A stretch of DNA of 64,000 bases from a virus. A program made the position numbers and the translations under genes. The stretch is from the IMG/VR virus record IMGVR_UViG_3300039191_000223, positions 38,700 to 102,699 of that record; one strand, written 5' to 3'. This document shows positions 31,501-39,108 of the stretch, in pieces; position 1 is the stretch's first letter, and every line of letters begins with the position of its first letter. Under the pieces are notes generated by a model that saw nothing but the letters and a program-made list of their open reading frames with translations, searched no databases and was not told the DNA's origin.

Positions 31501-31789
31501 TTAATTTAGATAGTCTATTCCACAATCATCGTCGTCGTCGTCAAACTCATCGTCGCATCCCACATCAAAATCTAATCGTCTAAGATCGTCAGTATTTTCG
31601 GGAGACTGTGTAGTCTTCGAGAGCGAGACAATATCGTTTTTGGATGTAGACTGCTTGATCATATGCTGTCTTGATATTATCCCACAAACTTTGAGGAATA
31701 GTTTCAGACCTCTCGATAAATTTGTCTTTCTCATCGAGCAGTACATGTAGTTTGGCTTTCGCCTCTTTTACGTCTGATTTGTTGTACAT
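31501..31789 (-). CDS. hypothetical protein with displaced acidic C-terminus
   Basis: Starts MYNKSDVKEAKAKLHV (ATG 31789) and the initial frame stops at TGA 31589. The +1 frame after CCCGAAAA continues as ENTDDLRRLDFDVG with an Asp-rich tail to TAA 31501, a typical acidic end. Frame change near 31597. Confidence 0.45.
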
Positions 31790-31790
31790 T

Positions 31791-31875
31791 TGGTGGGCCG
31801 GGGGGGACTCGAACCCCCACACCTTTCGGTACTGGTACCTAAAACCAGCGCGTCTACCAGTTCCGCCACCAGCCC
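31791..31875 (-). tRNA. tRNA-Leu (TAG)
   Basis: Class II, anticodon arm CTGGT TTTAGGT ACCAG, acceptor GGGCTGG/CCGGCCC, encoded CCA. Confidence 0.95.
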
Positions 31876-31910
31876 ATAAAACTATTTATTCTTTCTGCAA
31901 TACGTAGTCG

Positions 31911-32030
31911 TTAATGCATGACAATTACAACATGGACACTCTTATCTTTAGCCACACAGTCCGTAATTTCGTCAAGTACATCAGCCGCGTTGTCAACTGC
32001 GTTCGTTTCATCCAAAGTAAGGTTAATCAT
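31911..32030 (-). CDS. small acidic protein, 39 aa
   Basis: MINLTLDETNAVDNAADVLD...; ATG 32030 overlaps the upstream stop (ATGA). Confidence 0.5.
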   Translation of the reverse strand: MINLTLDETNAVDNAADVLDEITDCVAKDKSVHVVIVMH

Positions 32031-32110
32031 TTCGAATTCTTCTTTAAGTACGATTTAGCCTTTGATGGCTTACAAGTCTTTGTTTTACTATTGCCCGGAG
32101 CGCATACCAT
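32027..32110 (-). CDS. small basic protein, 27 aa
   Basis: MVCAPGNSKTKTCKPSKAKS..., overlaps the next gene by four bases, so coupling is likely. Confidence 0.4.
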   Translation of the reverse strand: MVCAPGNSKTKTCKPSKAKSYLKKNSK

Positions 32111-32127
32111 CTTCACTGTTGCTTATA

Positions 32128-32214
32128 TGGTGCTCATGGAGGGGGTCGAACCCACAAGGTCTTATGACCACAACGCTCTCAACGTTGCTCCTTTACCAGT
32201 TTGGACACATGAGC
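32128..32214 (-). tRNA. tRNA-Leu (GAG)
   Basis: Class II, anticodon arm CAACG TTGAGAG CGTTG, acceptor GCTCATG/CATGAGC, encoded CCA. Confidence 0.94.
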
Positions 32215-32221
32215 AGTGTCT

Positions 32222-32425
32222 TTACGCAGACAACCCGCGCCGATCCATCAATCGCTTGATCATAGCACGGTCGCGCCCACGAGTGTTGCTTGCCGCGTAT
32301 GCTTCAAGAAGCTGGTCATCGTTCATAGCAAACATGGATTTAGTCATCTTGCGACTGCCAATTTTGCCCTTGGTACGAATAACCGGGTTCTTAGCATTTT
32401 TTACTGCGATTCTTGCCTGTGGCAT
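32222..32425 (-). CDS. small basic protein, 67 aa
   Basis: MPQARIAVKNAKNPVIRTK...; basic N-terminus and helical C-terminus ending RLMDRRGLSA; AGGAGAAG upstream, preceded by the TTTAG microsatellite. Possibly nucleic-acid binding. Confidence 0.55.
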   Translation of the reverse strand: MPQARIAVKNAKNPVIRTKGKIGSRKMTKSMFAMNDDQLLEAYAASNTRGRDRAMIKRLMDRRGLSA

Positions 32426-32443
32426 TGTACTTCTCCTGTTTAA

Positions 32444-32474
32444 TTTAGTTTAGTTTAGTTTAGTTTAGTTTAGT
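32444..32474. repeat. pentanucleotide microsatellite (TTTAG)n
   Basis: About six tandem TTTAG units between the promoter at 32553 and the 32425 start codon; leader spacer of that gene. Confidence 0.85.
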
Positions 32475-32552
32475 AAAGAAAATGCGCTGGGGCCTGCCCC
32501 CTTTTGCAATTTAATGCGGGACGCACTACTCCGTCAGAACCAGTACTAAGGA

Positions 32553-32581
32553 ATTATACGGAAATACAATTTCGCTGTCAA
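32553..32581 (-). promoter_or_regulatory. consensus sigma70 promoter TTGACA-17-TATAAT
   Basis: Perfect hexamers and spacing (-35 32576-32581, -10 32553-32558). Drives the 32425 gene, tRNA-Leu and the following string. Confidence 0.8.
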
Positions 32582-33342
32582 CCCCTAATGTTCACAACAA
32601 TGGGATAATGGTCCGATATCTGATCAGTTAGGTCATTCTTACAAACACCATAGTAACTTATCAATGGCTCAAGTTTCTTAGATGCTAGCATGTAGTCTAA
32701 CCGAAAAGGATAAGTATGGTTTACGTCTGCATTAGCTTCCGTTGGAACCGTTGCTGCTTGAGCTTCTAAACAAACTGCCGCATCGTGGTAACCATGGTTC
32801 TCAAAATAGCGTAGAACTCCATCGTATTGGTATGACTCTGAAAATTTGTGAATACCGATATCTTTTAGATTTTCTATCAAATTATCTGGATATCCATCGT
32901 GCGAGCTAAGGCTGTTCAAGTCTCCCACAACGAGAGCATACTCAGCATCACATATTTCATAGATTATCTTCGCAGCTTCTTTTAGTCGATCAGATTCACT
33001 ATATGGATTTAAGTGAGTGTTCCAAATATCAATTAATCTAGGTCCCCACAAAATACCAGTATTGACAGCACTATGATGAAAAGAATCTTCAAATGTTCGA
33101 GTATAATGCAAAGGCATTTGCGAAAGCGTAACTACTTTAAATGGAGAATCGCCGTTCCCAAAAGCTACGTGCGGCATAGATACCGCTTCTGAAAATTCTC
33201 GAAGTATGGCCGCATCATTGTCAAGCCAACCATTTGCTTCTTGCACACACAACACGGTTGGTTGCTCAGATCGAACAAACTCAATCAGTTTAGAACGGGT
33301 GGCATATGCGCCATGGTATATGTTGTAGCTAATTAGCTTCAT
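32578..33342 (-). CDS. endonuclease/exonuclease/phosphatase (EEP) family protein, 254 aa
   Basis: LISYNIYHG (N-terminal Asn), VLCVQEANGW (catalytic Glu), VVGDLNSLSS (Asp/Asn) and QISDHYPIVV (catalytic His) are the ordered EEP motifs of DNase I/AP-endonuclease folds. Substrate may be DNA, RNA or a phosphodiester. Confidence 0.8.
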   Translation of the reverse strand: MKLISYNIYHGAYATRSKLIEFVRSEQPTVLCVQEANGWLDNDAAILREFSEAVSMPHVAFGNGDSPFKVVTLSQMPLHYTRTFEDSFHHSAVNTGILWGPRLIDIWNTHLNPYSESDRLKEAAKIIYEICDAEYALVVGDLNSLSSHDGYPDNLIENLKDIGIHKFSESYQYDGVLRYFENHGYHDAAVCLEAQAATVPTEANADVNHTYPFRLDYMLASKKLEPLISYYGVCKNDLTDQISDHYPIVVNIRG

Positions 33343-33348
33343 GTCCTA

Positions 33349-33465
33349 TCAACCAATACAATAGTGTTCACGATCATCATAATCGTTAATGCCTCTAGAT
33401 TCCAACCTACGGGCGATTTTTGCTTTATCTCGGCCACGAATGTTGCTGGATTTGATTTGGTACAC
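33349..33465 (-). CDS. small basic protein, 38 aa, start uncertain
   Basis: SSNIRGRDKAKIARRLESRG ... YCIG to TGA. No ATG; GTG 33465 lies in the 3' end of tRNA-Arg. Coding potential is convincing, start is not. Confidence 0.35.
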   Translation of the reverse strand: MYQIKSSNIRGRDKAKIARRLESRGINDYDDREHYCIG

Positions 33466-33534
33466 CCGGCAGGATTCGAACCTGCATAGTTTCGCTTCGT
33501 AAGCGAATGCCTAATCCGTTCGCGCCACGGGTGC
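33458..33534 (-). tRNA. tRNA-Arg (ACG)
   Basis: Anticodon arm TTCGC TTACGAA GCGAA, acceptor GCACCCG/CGGGTGT, encoded CCA. A34 would need deamination to inosine by host TadA. Confidence 0.93.
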
Positions 33535-33542
33535 ATTGTATT

Positions 33543-33633
33543 TGGTGAGGGATGGTGGAATTGAACCACTCGTCGGCCACCATACTTATTTCATAGACTC
33601 CGGGTTTACAATCCGGTTGTAGGAACATCCCTC
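33543..33633 (-). tRNA. tRNA-Tyr (GTA), atypical
   Basis: Acceptor GAGGGAT/ATCCCTC, T-arm and CCA are good, and the anticodon loop TTGTAAA sits in CCGG/CCGG. The space before the anticodon stem is too short for a D-arm and the variable region is about 30 bases. Confidence 0.65.
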
Positions 33634-33638
33634 AATAA

Positions 33639-33893
33639 TTAAAGTTCGTCGTCGGGAACATTTTCAAAATTCTCAGTATGGAACCCTGAGATAATCCGCC
33701 CTTTGTTCCCGTGCTGCGCCACTACACAGTGGCCTCTCAGATTTGGGATTTCTCCCAAGTAGATAAAGAACGGCGTATCCAAAAGTACGTGACGGTTTCC
33801 GCAGGTTTCTCGCAAATACTCCCGATACCAATCCGCCAGCCTAATAAGAGAATACTGCTCAAATTCTTCATCAACATCAAGTTTGTCTGTCAT
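33639..33893 (-). CDS. hypothetical protein, 84 aa
   Basis: MTDKLDVDEEFEQYSLIRLAD...; soluble, no recognised family; four-gene string with 33905-34649. Confidence 0.55.
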   Translation of the reverse strand: MTDKLDVDEEFEQYSLIRLADWYREYLRETCGNRHVLLDTPFFIYLGEIPNLRGHCVVAQHGNKGRIISGFHTENFENVPDDEL

Positions 33894-33904
33894 CGGATAT
33901 AGCC

Positions 33905-34099
33905 TCAGTTTAGTTTATGCTGCAATTCTACAACGTCAATCAGTCGTAGTTTCATTTTAGTTGTGAAACAGGGCCGACACATTTCATAGAGATTTCCCTG
34001 TGAACACAACCCATCGTCTGCAATAGACGTGCAATCACAACCATAGACGTATAGCTTGTCTGCTAATTCTTCAATAATGTCACTTAGCTCTTCACGCAT
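33905..34099 (-). CDS. Cys-rich hypothetical protein, 64 aa
   Basis: Six Cys in the middle third (GCDC, LCSQ, CRPC) suggest a zinc-binding module. Overlaps the upstream stop by 8 bases. Confidence 0.55.
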   Translation of the reverse strand: MREELSDIIEELADKLYVYGCDCTSIADDGLCSQGNLYEMCRPCFTTKMKLRLIDVVELQHKLN

Positions 34100-34352
34100 C
34101 GGGGGTATCCTCTAATGGTTCACGATAAGGAGTCTTTCTAGAGAAAACGACCTTCATCAACTCTTTCCTCACTTGAACCTTGGTCTTAGTATATGTGTAA
34201 CATTTGCTAATGTCAACCGATCTTGTACCATCAGGCAAAGGTTCTTTAATATGCACGTACTTGCTATGGTCATAACCAATGATTACGATTTCTCGCATAG
34301 TACCGTCCACATCAGTAAATGCCGGATAACCTCTATGCATAATTTCCCCCAT
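34092..34352 (-). CDS. hypothetical protein, 86 aa
   Basis: SH3-like beta pattern (VIIGYDHSKYVHIKEP), not assigned. Start may be the internal MHRGYP. Confidence 0.5.
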   Translation of the reverse strand: MGEIMHRGYPAFTDVDGTMREIVIIGYDHSKYVHIKEPLPDGTRSVDISKCYTYTKTKVQVRKELMKVVFSRKTPYREPLEDTPDA

Positions 34353-34354
34353 CT

Positions 34355-34540
34355 TCAGATAAATGATTTAACCACGACTGGATTTCTAAACACAACCTTA
34401 AATGAAAAGTCATTATTTTCACCGTCATCTATGGTATCGTCTACTAGCCACACTTCATCGAGCTTGCTCAAAAACCCGTGCTCATTTGCCACACACCAGT
34501 CACTCTTAGCCGCCGGTTGAACTTTTCTCTTTTCTTTCAT
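34355..34540 (-). CDS. hypothetical protein, 61 aa
   Basis: Start at ATG 34540 (MKEKRKVQPAAKSDW) inside the upstream gene; the earlier in-frame region is antisense-like. Not recognised. Confidence 0.5.
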   Translation of the reverse strand: MKEKRKVQPAAKSDWCVANEHGFLSKLDEVWLVDDTIDDGENNDFSFKVVFRNPVVVKSFI

Positions 34541-34649
34541 TATTATTCTTTCCGAAAATCCTATCCCAATTATCGTCAAATTGATTTTTGGGTACTTGTC
34601 GAGGTCGTTGCTTACTACCCTTTCCACCATGCCACTTATTCATCTTCAT
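34506..34649 (-). CDS. small basic phage protein, 47 aa
   Basis: MKMNKWHGGKGSKQRP ... FDDNWDRIFGK is a pattern seen in many large-phage small proteins. Start ATG 34649. Confidence 0.55.
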   Translation of the reverse strand: MKMNKWHGGKGSKQRPRQVPKNQFDDNWDRIFGKNNNERKEKSSTGG

Positions 34650-34694
34650 TATCCTGGTGTCGTGCTGAGCGGACGTTTTCATATCCGATTGACG

Positions 34695-34726
34695 AGACGC
34701 TTCGATATCCGGATATCGAGGCGTCT
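34695..34726 (-). terminator. long hairpin after methyltransferase gene
   Basis: AGACGC-TT-CGATATCC/GGATATCG-AG-GCGTCT: 14 paired positions with only two mismatches, 28 bases after the methyltransferase stop. No U-run on this strand, so it may be a processing or protein-binding site. Confidence 0.5.
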
Positions 34727-34754
34727 GTACAATATCTGTTAGCACTCCCTATAC

Positions 34755-35900
34755 TCAAAACATCTCAGCAACAGTTTCTCCAATAGCGGTTCCAAGCAAG
34801 GGAGGCACTGCGTTGCCTATTTGCTTTGTAATTTGGGTCCTGGTTCCAAAAAATTGGAAAGTATCGTCAAAAGATTGAAGCCGAGCTCCTTCTCTTGGTG
34901 TGAGTGCTCTATCTAGCACAGGGTGGATGCAACGGTTTGATGCAGGATGAACAAAGTTAACGGTGATGGTTACTGCCGGATGGTCAGCATCAAGTCGGCT
35001 ATAACAGCTACTAAATCCGCTAGTTATGAGATGCTTAGGAATACAGTTTATATTCTTTCCTGAATGCTTAACAATCTCAAGCATCTTATTGGAGTGAGCG
35101 GTGGCTATATGTAGCTCTAAAATTTCTGAACTTTCCCTTCTATCCTTTTGGTATTGATTCTGTGGCGGCATGGAGTATTCACTGGCAATTTCACCTGATG
35201 AAATAGGAGGAAGGTCACTTATTGCATCCATAGCAGACAATGCATCTGGTAGGATTTGCTCCTCAAATAAATCAGGTTCTCGCGGTGCAAGGATTCTAAC
35301 CTTGTCCCGATAGCCAATTGTCGAGCCTTTGTAAAAATGAGTAGGAGTTGGAAATAATATCTTCCCTCCCTTTTGAACCCCAATCATGACTAACCTTTCG
35401 CGCTTTTGAGGTACACCGAAATGTGCTGCATTAAGTAGTTTCCAATCGGTTTCATACCCGATTTTTTTAAAGCAATCTTGCATTTTTTCTAGCGTTGTTC
35501 CGCCTTTGTGTGTGGCAAGCCCAACAACATTCTCTAGAATGAAAACTTTCGGCCTGAAATAATTAACGAAAGAAGCGTATTCCTCAAAAAGCGAGTTCCT
35601 GGGATCATCTTCTTTAGACGACCTAAAGGGCCTGATGGATGAAAAGCCTTGGCAGGGAGGCCCTCCAACGAGAACATCTAACTGATCCCTTTTAACTCCC
35701 GTTATTTCCTCTACTTCGTGCCGTCTTAATTGCCGTATATCTTTACATATGCCGATTCCGGCTCGGTGGTTCAGCTTAAATGTTTCGACAGAGGCTGGAA
35801 GCACGTCAATACCGAGTTTAACATCAAAATTTGCTTGCTTGGAGTTTTCCATGCCCTTGGAAAATCCCCCGGTACCGCAAAAAAGATCAAATACTTTCAT
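34755..35900 (-). CDS. C5-cytosine DNA methyltransferase, 381 aa
   Basis: Motif I DLFCGTGGFSKG, motif IV VGGPPCQGFS with catalytic Cys, motif VI ENV, QKRERL motif VIII and IGNAVPP motif X are all present. It methylates cytosine in duplex DNA; target not predictable. Divergently arranged with the XRE gene at 35999 and without a restriction nuclease, as in orphan protective methyltransferases. Confidence 0.9.
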   Translation of the reverse strand: MKVFDLFCGTGGFSKGMENSKQANFDVKLGIDVLPASVETFKLNHRAGIGICKDIRQLRRHEVEEITGVKRDQLDVLVGGPPCQGFSSIRPFRSSKEDDPRNSLFEEYASFVNYFRPKVFILENVVGLATHKGGTTLEKMQDCFKKIGYETDWKLLNAAHFGVPQKRERLVMIGVQKGGKILFPTPTHFYKGSTIGYRDKVRILAPREPDLFEEQILPDALSAMDAISDLPPISSGEIASEYSMPPQNQYQKDRRESSEILELHIATAHSNKMLEIVKHSGKNINCIPKHLITSGFSSCYSRLDADHPAVTITVNFVHPASNRCIHPVLDRALTPREGARLQSFDDTFQFFGTRTQITKQIGNAVPPLLGTAIGETVAEMF

Positions 35901-35998
35901 AAGGTTATCTCGTTTCTCAGCTCCGGTGGAGACTATAGTCTCCTAGTCATGATTAGTCAAGTCCAATAAACTTGTTGATTTTCGGCAAGAGATGAAGT
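35901..35998. promoter_or_regulatory. divergent intergenic region with inverted repeat
   Basis: Contains GGAGACTATAGTCTCC (35927-35942), a perfect 16-bp palindrome between the methyltransferase and XRE starts: a strong operator candidate for the XRE protein. Confidence 0.6.
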
Positions 35999-36433
35999 AT
36001 GGCGAAGGATACAGCAGTTACGGCAGCGTTCGTGGAGTTGGCGAAGAAAATTCGGGAGCAAAAAGCTCTTACCATCGAACAGCTAGCCGATATGGCCGGA
36101 GTTCATAGGACCACAATATGTTTATTAGAGCGCCATGAGCGCACCCCAACGCTACAAGTAGCAAGTCAGATTGCAAAAGCCTTGAACCTCCTTTTCCGGT
36201 TTGTATATGTTAAATGGATCTTCCCAATCGGGATAGAACTCATGTGTCTCGATATCGTACTTAACGCAGACGCCTATGCACTTAAACGTATGCCCAACTT
36301 TCGGCATGAAGTATCCAACAAGTCTACCGTATGTAATTTTAGCAGCTTGACTAAAATCTTCGCCCCACGTTATATCCATCACGTCTGGACTGGTCAAAAA
36401 CATATCAGTGTCGGGACGATAGAGCACCATTAA
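35999..36433 (+). CDS. XRE-family regulator with foreign 3' end
   Basis: Residues 1-62 are a complete XRE helix-turn-helix (ALTIEQLADMAGVHRTTICL). From about residue 63 the frame reads antisense through the neighbouring minus-strand gene, so the native C-terminus was lost at a junction near 36190. Likely controller of the adjacent methyltransferase. Confidence 0.65.
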   Translation: MAKDTAVTAAFVELAKKIREQKALTIEQLADMAGVHRTTICLLERHERTPTLQVASQIAKALNLLFRFVYVKWIFPIGIELMCLDIVLNADAYALKRMPNFRHEVSNKSTVCNFSSLTKIFAPRYIHHVWTGQKHISVGTIEHH

Positions 36434-36490
36434 TTCGTAGTCTTCGTGAAAACAATCAGTTGATGTTATATCCTCGTAGCTCTTTGCCAT
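36152..36490 (-). CDS. hypothetical protein truncated at the module junction, 112 aa
   Basis: MAKSYEDITSTDCFHEDYEL...; coherent until about 36190, after which its last codons are antisense to the XRE gene. Probably the phage gene cut by insertion of the methyltransferase module. Confidence 0.5.
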   Translation of the reverse strand: MAKSYEDITSTDCFHEDYELMVLYRPDTDMFLTSPDVMDITWGEDFSQAAKITYGRLVGYFMPKVGHTFKCIGVCVKYDIETHEFYPDWEDPFNIYKPEKEVQGFCNLTCYL

Positions 36491-36547
36491 ATTAATTACT
36501 CCGGTAAAATGAAATACCGAGGCGCTTCCAAGCGTGATCTTGATAAA

Positions 36548-36736
36548 TCATTGTAGTTTCTCAATTGCTATAATACGTGACGGTGGAATATGGTACACCA
36601 TCTTGTCTGCACTATTCGTAACCGTAAGGTCATTAGTAATCCAAAACCCATGCTGGATCATATGCCCTATGGCACCAAGTTCAATATCATCGGATATGTT
36701 TCGACCGAAGTATTCAAAATGTACGCGGAATTTCAT
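36548..36736 (-). CDS. hypothetical protein, 62 aa
   Basis: MKFRVHFEYFGRNISDD...; overlaps upstream gene by ATGA. Beta-rich, unassigned. Confidence 0.55.
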   Translation of the reverse strand: MKFRVHFEYFGRNISDDIELGAIGHMIQHGFWITNDLTVTNSADKMVYHIPPSRIIAIEKLQ

Positions 36737-37008
36737 AGTAACTGGTCTGTCTGGTCTGTCTGGTCTTCTAAAACAAGAGCGTTGGCCAGTTTGTCTACGG
36801 TATCATCCAACTTGTCATCGGAAACTTCTAAGATGTTGTTACACACTACCGTAACATTACCCCTCGTACCTTCAAGATTTCGCTTACCTGCTGGATTATC
36901 TAATACCTCTTGAATGATATACGCCATATCGGCAATTACATCACGATCATACTCGGCATCAGCATCTTCTGCAATAACTACAGTGTAGCTGTGAACTTTC
37001 TTTGTCAT
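36733..37008 (-). CDS. hypothetical protein, 91 aa
   Basis: Acidic; C-terminus contains three QTD repeats encoded by a short tandem repeat near 36747-36770. Unassigned. Confidence 0.55.
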   Translation of the reverse strand: MTKKVHSYTVVIAEDADAEYDRDVIADMAYIIQEVLDNPAGKRNLEGTRGNVTVVCNNILEVSDDKLDDTVDKLANALVLEDQTDQTDQLL

Positions 37009-37025
37009 ATTACTATCCTATTGTT

Positions 37026-37101
37026 TGGTGGAGGTAGAGGGATTCGAACCCACGACCTACTGCGTGCAAGGCAGTTGCTCTCCCAACTGAGCTATACCCC
37101 C
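37026..37101 (-). tRNA. tRNA-Ala (TGC)
   Basis: Anticodon arm ACTGC CTTGCAC GCAGT, acceptor GGGGGTA with a matching 3' strand, encoded CCA. Confidence 0.93.
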
Positions 37102-37122
37102 AAAAAACATCGTCCTACATAT

Positions 37123-37200
37123 TGGCTGGGGTGGTAGGACTTGAACCTACAAATCTCTGAGTCAGAGTCAGATGCCTTACCAATTAGGCGCTACACCCCA
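37123..37200 (-). tRNA. tRNA-Gln (CTG)
   Basis: Anticodon arm TCTGA CTCTGAC TCAGA, acceptor TGGGGTG/CACCCCA, encoded CCA. Confidence 0.93.
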
Positions 37201-37433
37201 TCTAATCGTTTAAATTCTTCGAGTATTGCTTCTTCCCGAATTCCAAAGCGTCGCATGTTTGGCCATGAACCGAACTGTGATAGATCAAAGCCATGCTTGT
37301 TTGCAATTACACGCATCTCATGCACCATTGCATTTAATTCTTCATCTGACCGGTCGAGAGCGGTTTCATCTGAAAACCGAACACAATAATCTTCTTGTGG
37401 ATTCCAGTGCTTAGCCATTATTAATTTCTCCAT
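37191..37433 (-). CDS. hypothetical protein, 80 aa
   Basis: MEKLIMAKHWNPQEDYCVRF...; start may be the internal MAKHW. Its end overlaps the tRNA-Gln 5' end by 10 bases. ATAAATA lies near 37448. Confidence 0.5.
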   Translation of the reverse strand: MEKLIMAKHWNPQEDYCVRFSDETALDRSDEELNAMVHEMRVIANKHGFDLSQFGSWPNMRRFGIREEAILEEFKRLDGV

Positions 37434-37735
37434 TATGGCAGCACATCATATTTATACATATCCAATATGTGTGCAGCGGGGATGTCACCAATCGCATACT
37501 CGTACTCGGAATAGTCATAGTCGGTTGAAAACTCTTCTACAGTTTTGCCTATCCAACAGGAACCAAGCACATACCGCACTGCAACCCACTTCATGTGATT
37601 TATGGGCATGCCAGAGTATGTTGCACGCTCAAGCACCGCAGATGAATGTGATGATTCATAGGTCACCCCAAGTGGCCGACAAAATGTTTCGACAGTTATC
37701 ACATCATCTTTATCAAGTATCTTGATCGTTCTCAT
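37433..37735 (-). CDS. hypothetical protein, 100 aa
   Basis: MRTIKILDKDDVITVETF...; soluble, unassigned, one-base overlap with the next gene. Confidence 0.55.
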   Translation of the reverse strand: MRTIKILDKDDVITVETFCRPLGVTYESSHSSAVLERATYSGMPINHMKWVAVRYVLGSCWIGKTVEEFSTDYDYSEYEYAIGDIPAAHILDMYKYDVLP

Positions 37736-37752
37736 AATCTGTACCTATGTTT

Positions 37753-37897
37753 AGTCAAGTGGGTGGGATTCGAACCCCGACACTAGATGCCAATTGTATC
37801 ATCAAGGATTCCTATGATCGGTAGGATTCCAATTCATGTCGCTTTACCATCTGTTGCCTTCTAGGGGAACCGCTCTTCCGTTTGAGCTACACTCGTT
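37753..37897 (-). ncRNA. tRNA-like RNA with 80-base insertion, about 145 nt
   Basis: Normal D-arm (GCTC/GAGC) at the 5' end and T-loop TTCGAAT at the 3' end, with acceptor-like CGAGTG/CACTTG. Between them, after an anticodon-like arm, lies a long nested hairpin: AGATG/CATCT, AATTG/CAATT and TCCTA CCGATCA TAGGA. Confidence 0.45.
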
Positions 37898-37900
37898 TGA

Positions 37901-38131
37901 TCAGTCATCATCATGATGACGAATATCATATATGTTCAATTCAAAAAGTTTCTTGGAACAAACCAACCAACATGTGAAAAAACCGGGATGGTCACCTTTT
38001 GTTCGAATACTGATATCGATACTCAGGGGAGTATCCCACCCCTCACCCCAAATAGCAAGTTCGTATACCCAGTTTTCACTAATCTTTCCACAAAAAAACA
38101 TAACACATTTATCCTTATTTGGTAGAAGCAC
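37901..38131 (-). CDS. hypothetical protein, 76 aa
   Basis: MLLPNKDKCVMFFCGKISENW...; Trp-rich, overlaps tRNA-Ile 3' end by 12 bases, so the start may be internal. Confidence 0.45.
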   Translation of the reverse strand: MLLPNKDKCVMFFCGKISENWVYELAIWGEGWDTPLSIDISIRTKGDHPGFFTCWLVCSKKLFELNIYDIRHHDDD

Positions 38132-38193
38132 GCGGAGTTGAACCGCGCCATCCCATTTATCAGACGGAAGTCCTCAAACCACTAGGTGCTTCT
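38120..38193 (-). tRNA. tRNA-Ile (GAT), second copy
   Basis: Loop CTGATAA, acceptor AGAAGCA/TGCTTCT, encoded CCA; sequence differs from the 27442 copy. Confidence 0.85.
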
Positions 38194-38521
38194 ATTGTTC
38201 GTCGTAATTTCTAAAGGTCGCAGAGAATGTAGTGAACTGACATAGATCACAATCAACTGCCCATTCATAACCACCATTCTGCTTCCGTACTTCAACTTGA
38301 CCGTTGATGCCAGAGTATATCGTATTTCCACACTCAACGCAATCAGGAACACCGGGATCGTTTTCTTCAAGTTCAGATTCGTACTCTAGTTCAGCAATTT
38401 GTTTTTTGAGTTTATCTATTTCGCACTCTAACTCGATAAATGTATCAAATGAATCAAGCCGCATTTCCTCAATACATGTCTGTATCATAGAAGCGTCTTC
38501 CGCTGGCATATCACTTTTCAT
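38192..38521 (-). CDS. zinc-ribbon protein with coiled coil, 109 aa
   Basis: Helical heptads at residues 20-50 followed by CVECGN and CDLCQ, a zinc ribbon near residues 60-95. Possibly DNA- or RNA-binding. Confidence 0.6.
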   Translation of the reverse strand: MKSDMPAEDASMIQTCIEEMRLDSFDTFIELECEIDKLKKQIAELEYESELEENDPGVPDCVECGNTIYSGINGQVEVRKQNGGYEWAVDCDLCQFTTFSATFRNYDEQ

Positions 38522-38617
38522 ATCTACCCCTTGTACGGAAATCTAACATGTCTAGACCACATTGACAGCGTAGCGATTGTCGCCTTAGCACATGAGAGAA
38601 AATTAATTTGTCAGTTG

Positions 38618-38690
38618 AGCCGTCCGGGTTCGAACCGTCTCTCTCTCTGTTTGGAGAGCCCATCACCACCGATGTGTTCGTAGCTCAATT
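38618..38690 (-). tRNA. degenerate tRNA-like, CCA-type loop
   Basis: Perfect acceptor TTGAGCT/GGCTCAA, but the T-stem has only three pairs, the anticodon hairpin CTC-(8 nt)-GAG is irregular and CCA is absent. Confidence 0.4.
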
Positions 38691-38691
38691 G

Positions 38692-38752
38692 GTCGGGGAA
38701 GCTGGAATCGAACCAGCGGTGTCAGTTTTACAGAGTTGTTACTTCTCTCTAT
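38692..38752 (-). tRNA. tRNA-like fragment
   Basis: T-arm GCTGG TTCGATT CCAGC, TTCCCCG, A, CCA: a complete 3' half. I cannot find a 5' acceptor partner or anticodon arm. A consensus promoter (38754-38782) lies directly upstream, so the element is probably transcribed. Confidence 0.4.
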
Positions 38753-38753
38753 A

Positions 38754-38782
38754 ACTATATCTTCACCGTGCATTTTTGTCAA
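38754..38782 (-). promoter_or_regulatory. sigma70-type promoter TTGACA-17-TATAGT
   Basis: -35 38777-38782, -10 38754-38759; next to the tRNA-like pair. Confidence 0.75.
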
Positions 38783-38802
38783 GAATACTTTTCGTTATCC
38801 TT

Positions 38803-38994
38803 CTAGTCTTCGCGGATAATTTCAAACACATCGATTTTTGTCAAATCAGGAATAAGGTCCTCATTGTGGATTAATCTCCACGTACCATCATTAAGTTCAT
38901 CCAAGTATAGCAAACGCTTCTTGTTATGCTTGATGACGGTATATTTGGATATCTCCAATACTTCCTCACCGATTTTAATTGCCCGTCGTGTCAT
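38803..38994 (-). CDS. hypothetical protein, 63 aa
   Basis: Start ATG 38994 (MTRRAIKIGEEVLEISK); earlier in-frame codons belong to the tRNA region. Beta-rich, unassigned. Confidence 0.55.
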   Translation of the reverse strand: MTRRAIKIGEEVLEISKYTVIKHNKKRLLYLDELNDGTWRLIHNEDLIPDLTKIDVFEIIRED

Positions 38995-39013
38995 TATTGA
39001 ACTCCAAAAATTA

Positions 39014-39105
39014 GTCTCCCCAAGTCGGGCTCGAACCGACCGTCTTGTCCGTGGCACCCGCCCATCGCGGGGCACGGTTGTTTTCCCATCTTTAAACTAT
39101 GGAGA
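39014..39105 (-). ncRNA. tRNA-like RNA with insertion in anticodon arm
   Basis: Acceptor TCTCCAT/GGGGAGA (one mismatch) and T-arm GTCGG/CCGAC. The anticodon position holds CCGTG/CACGG enclosing a second stem CCCGC GATGG GCGGG. No CCA. Confidence 0.45.
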
Positions 39106-39108
39106 GAT

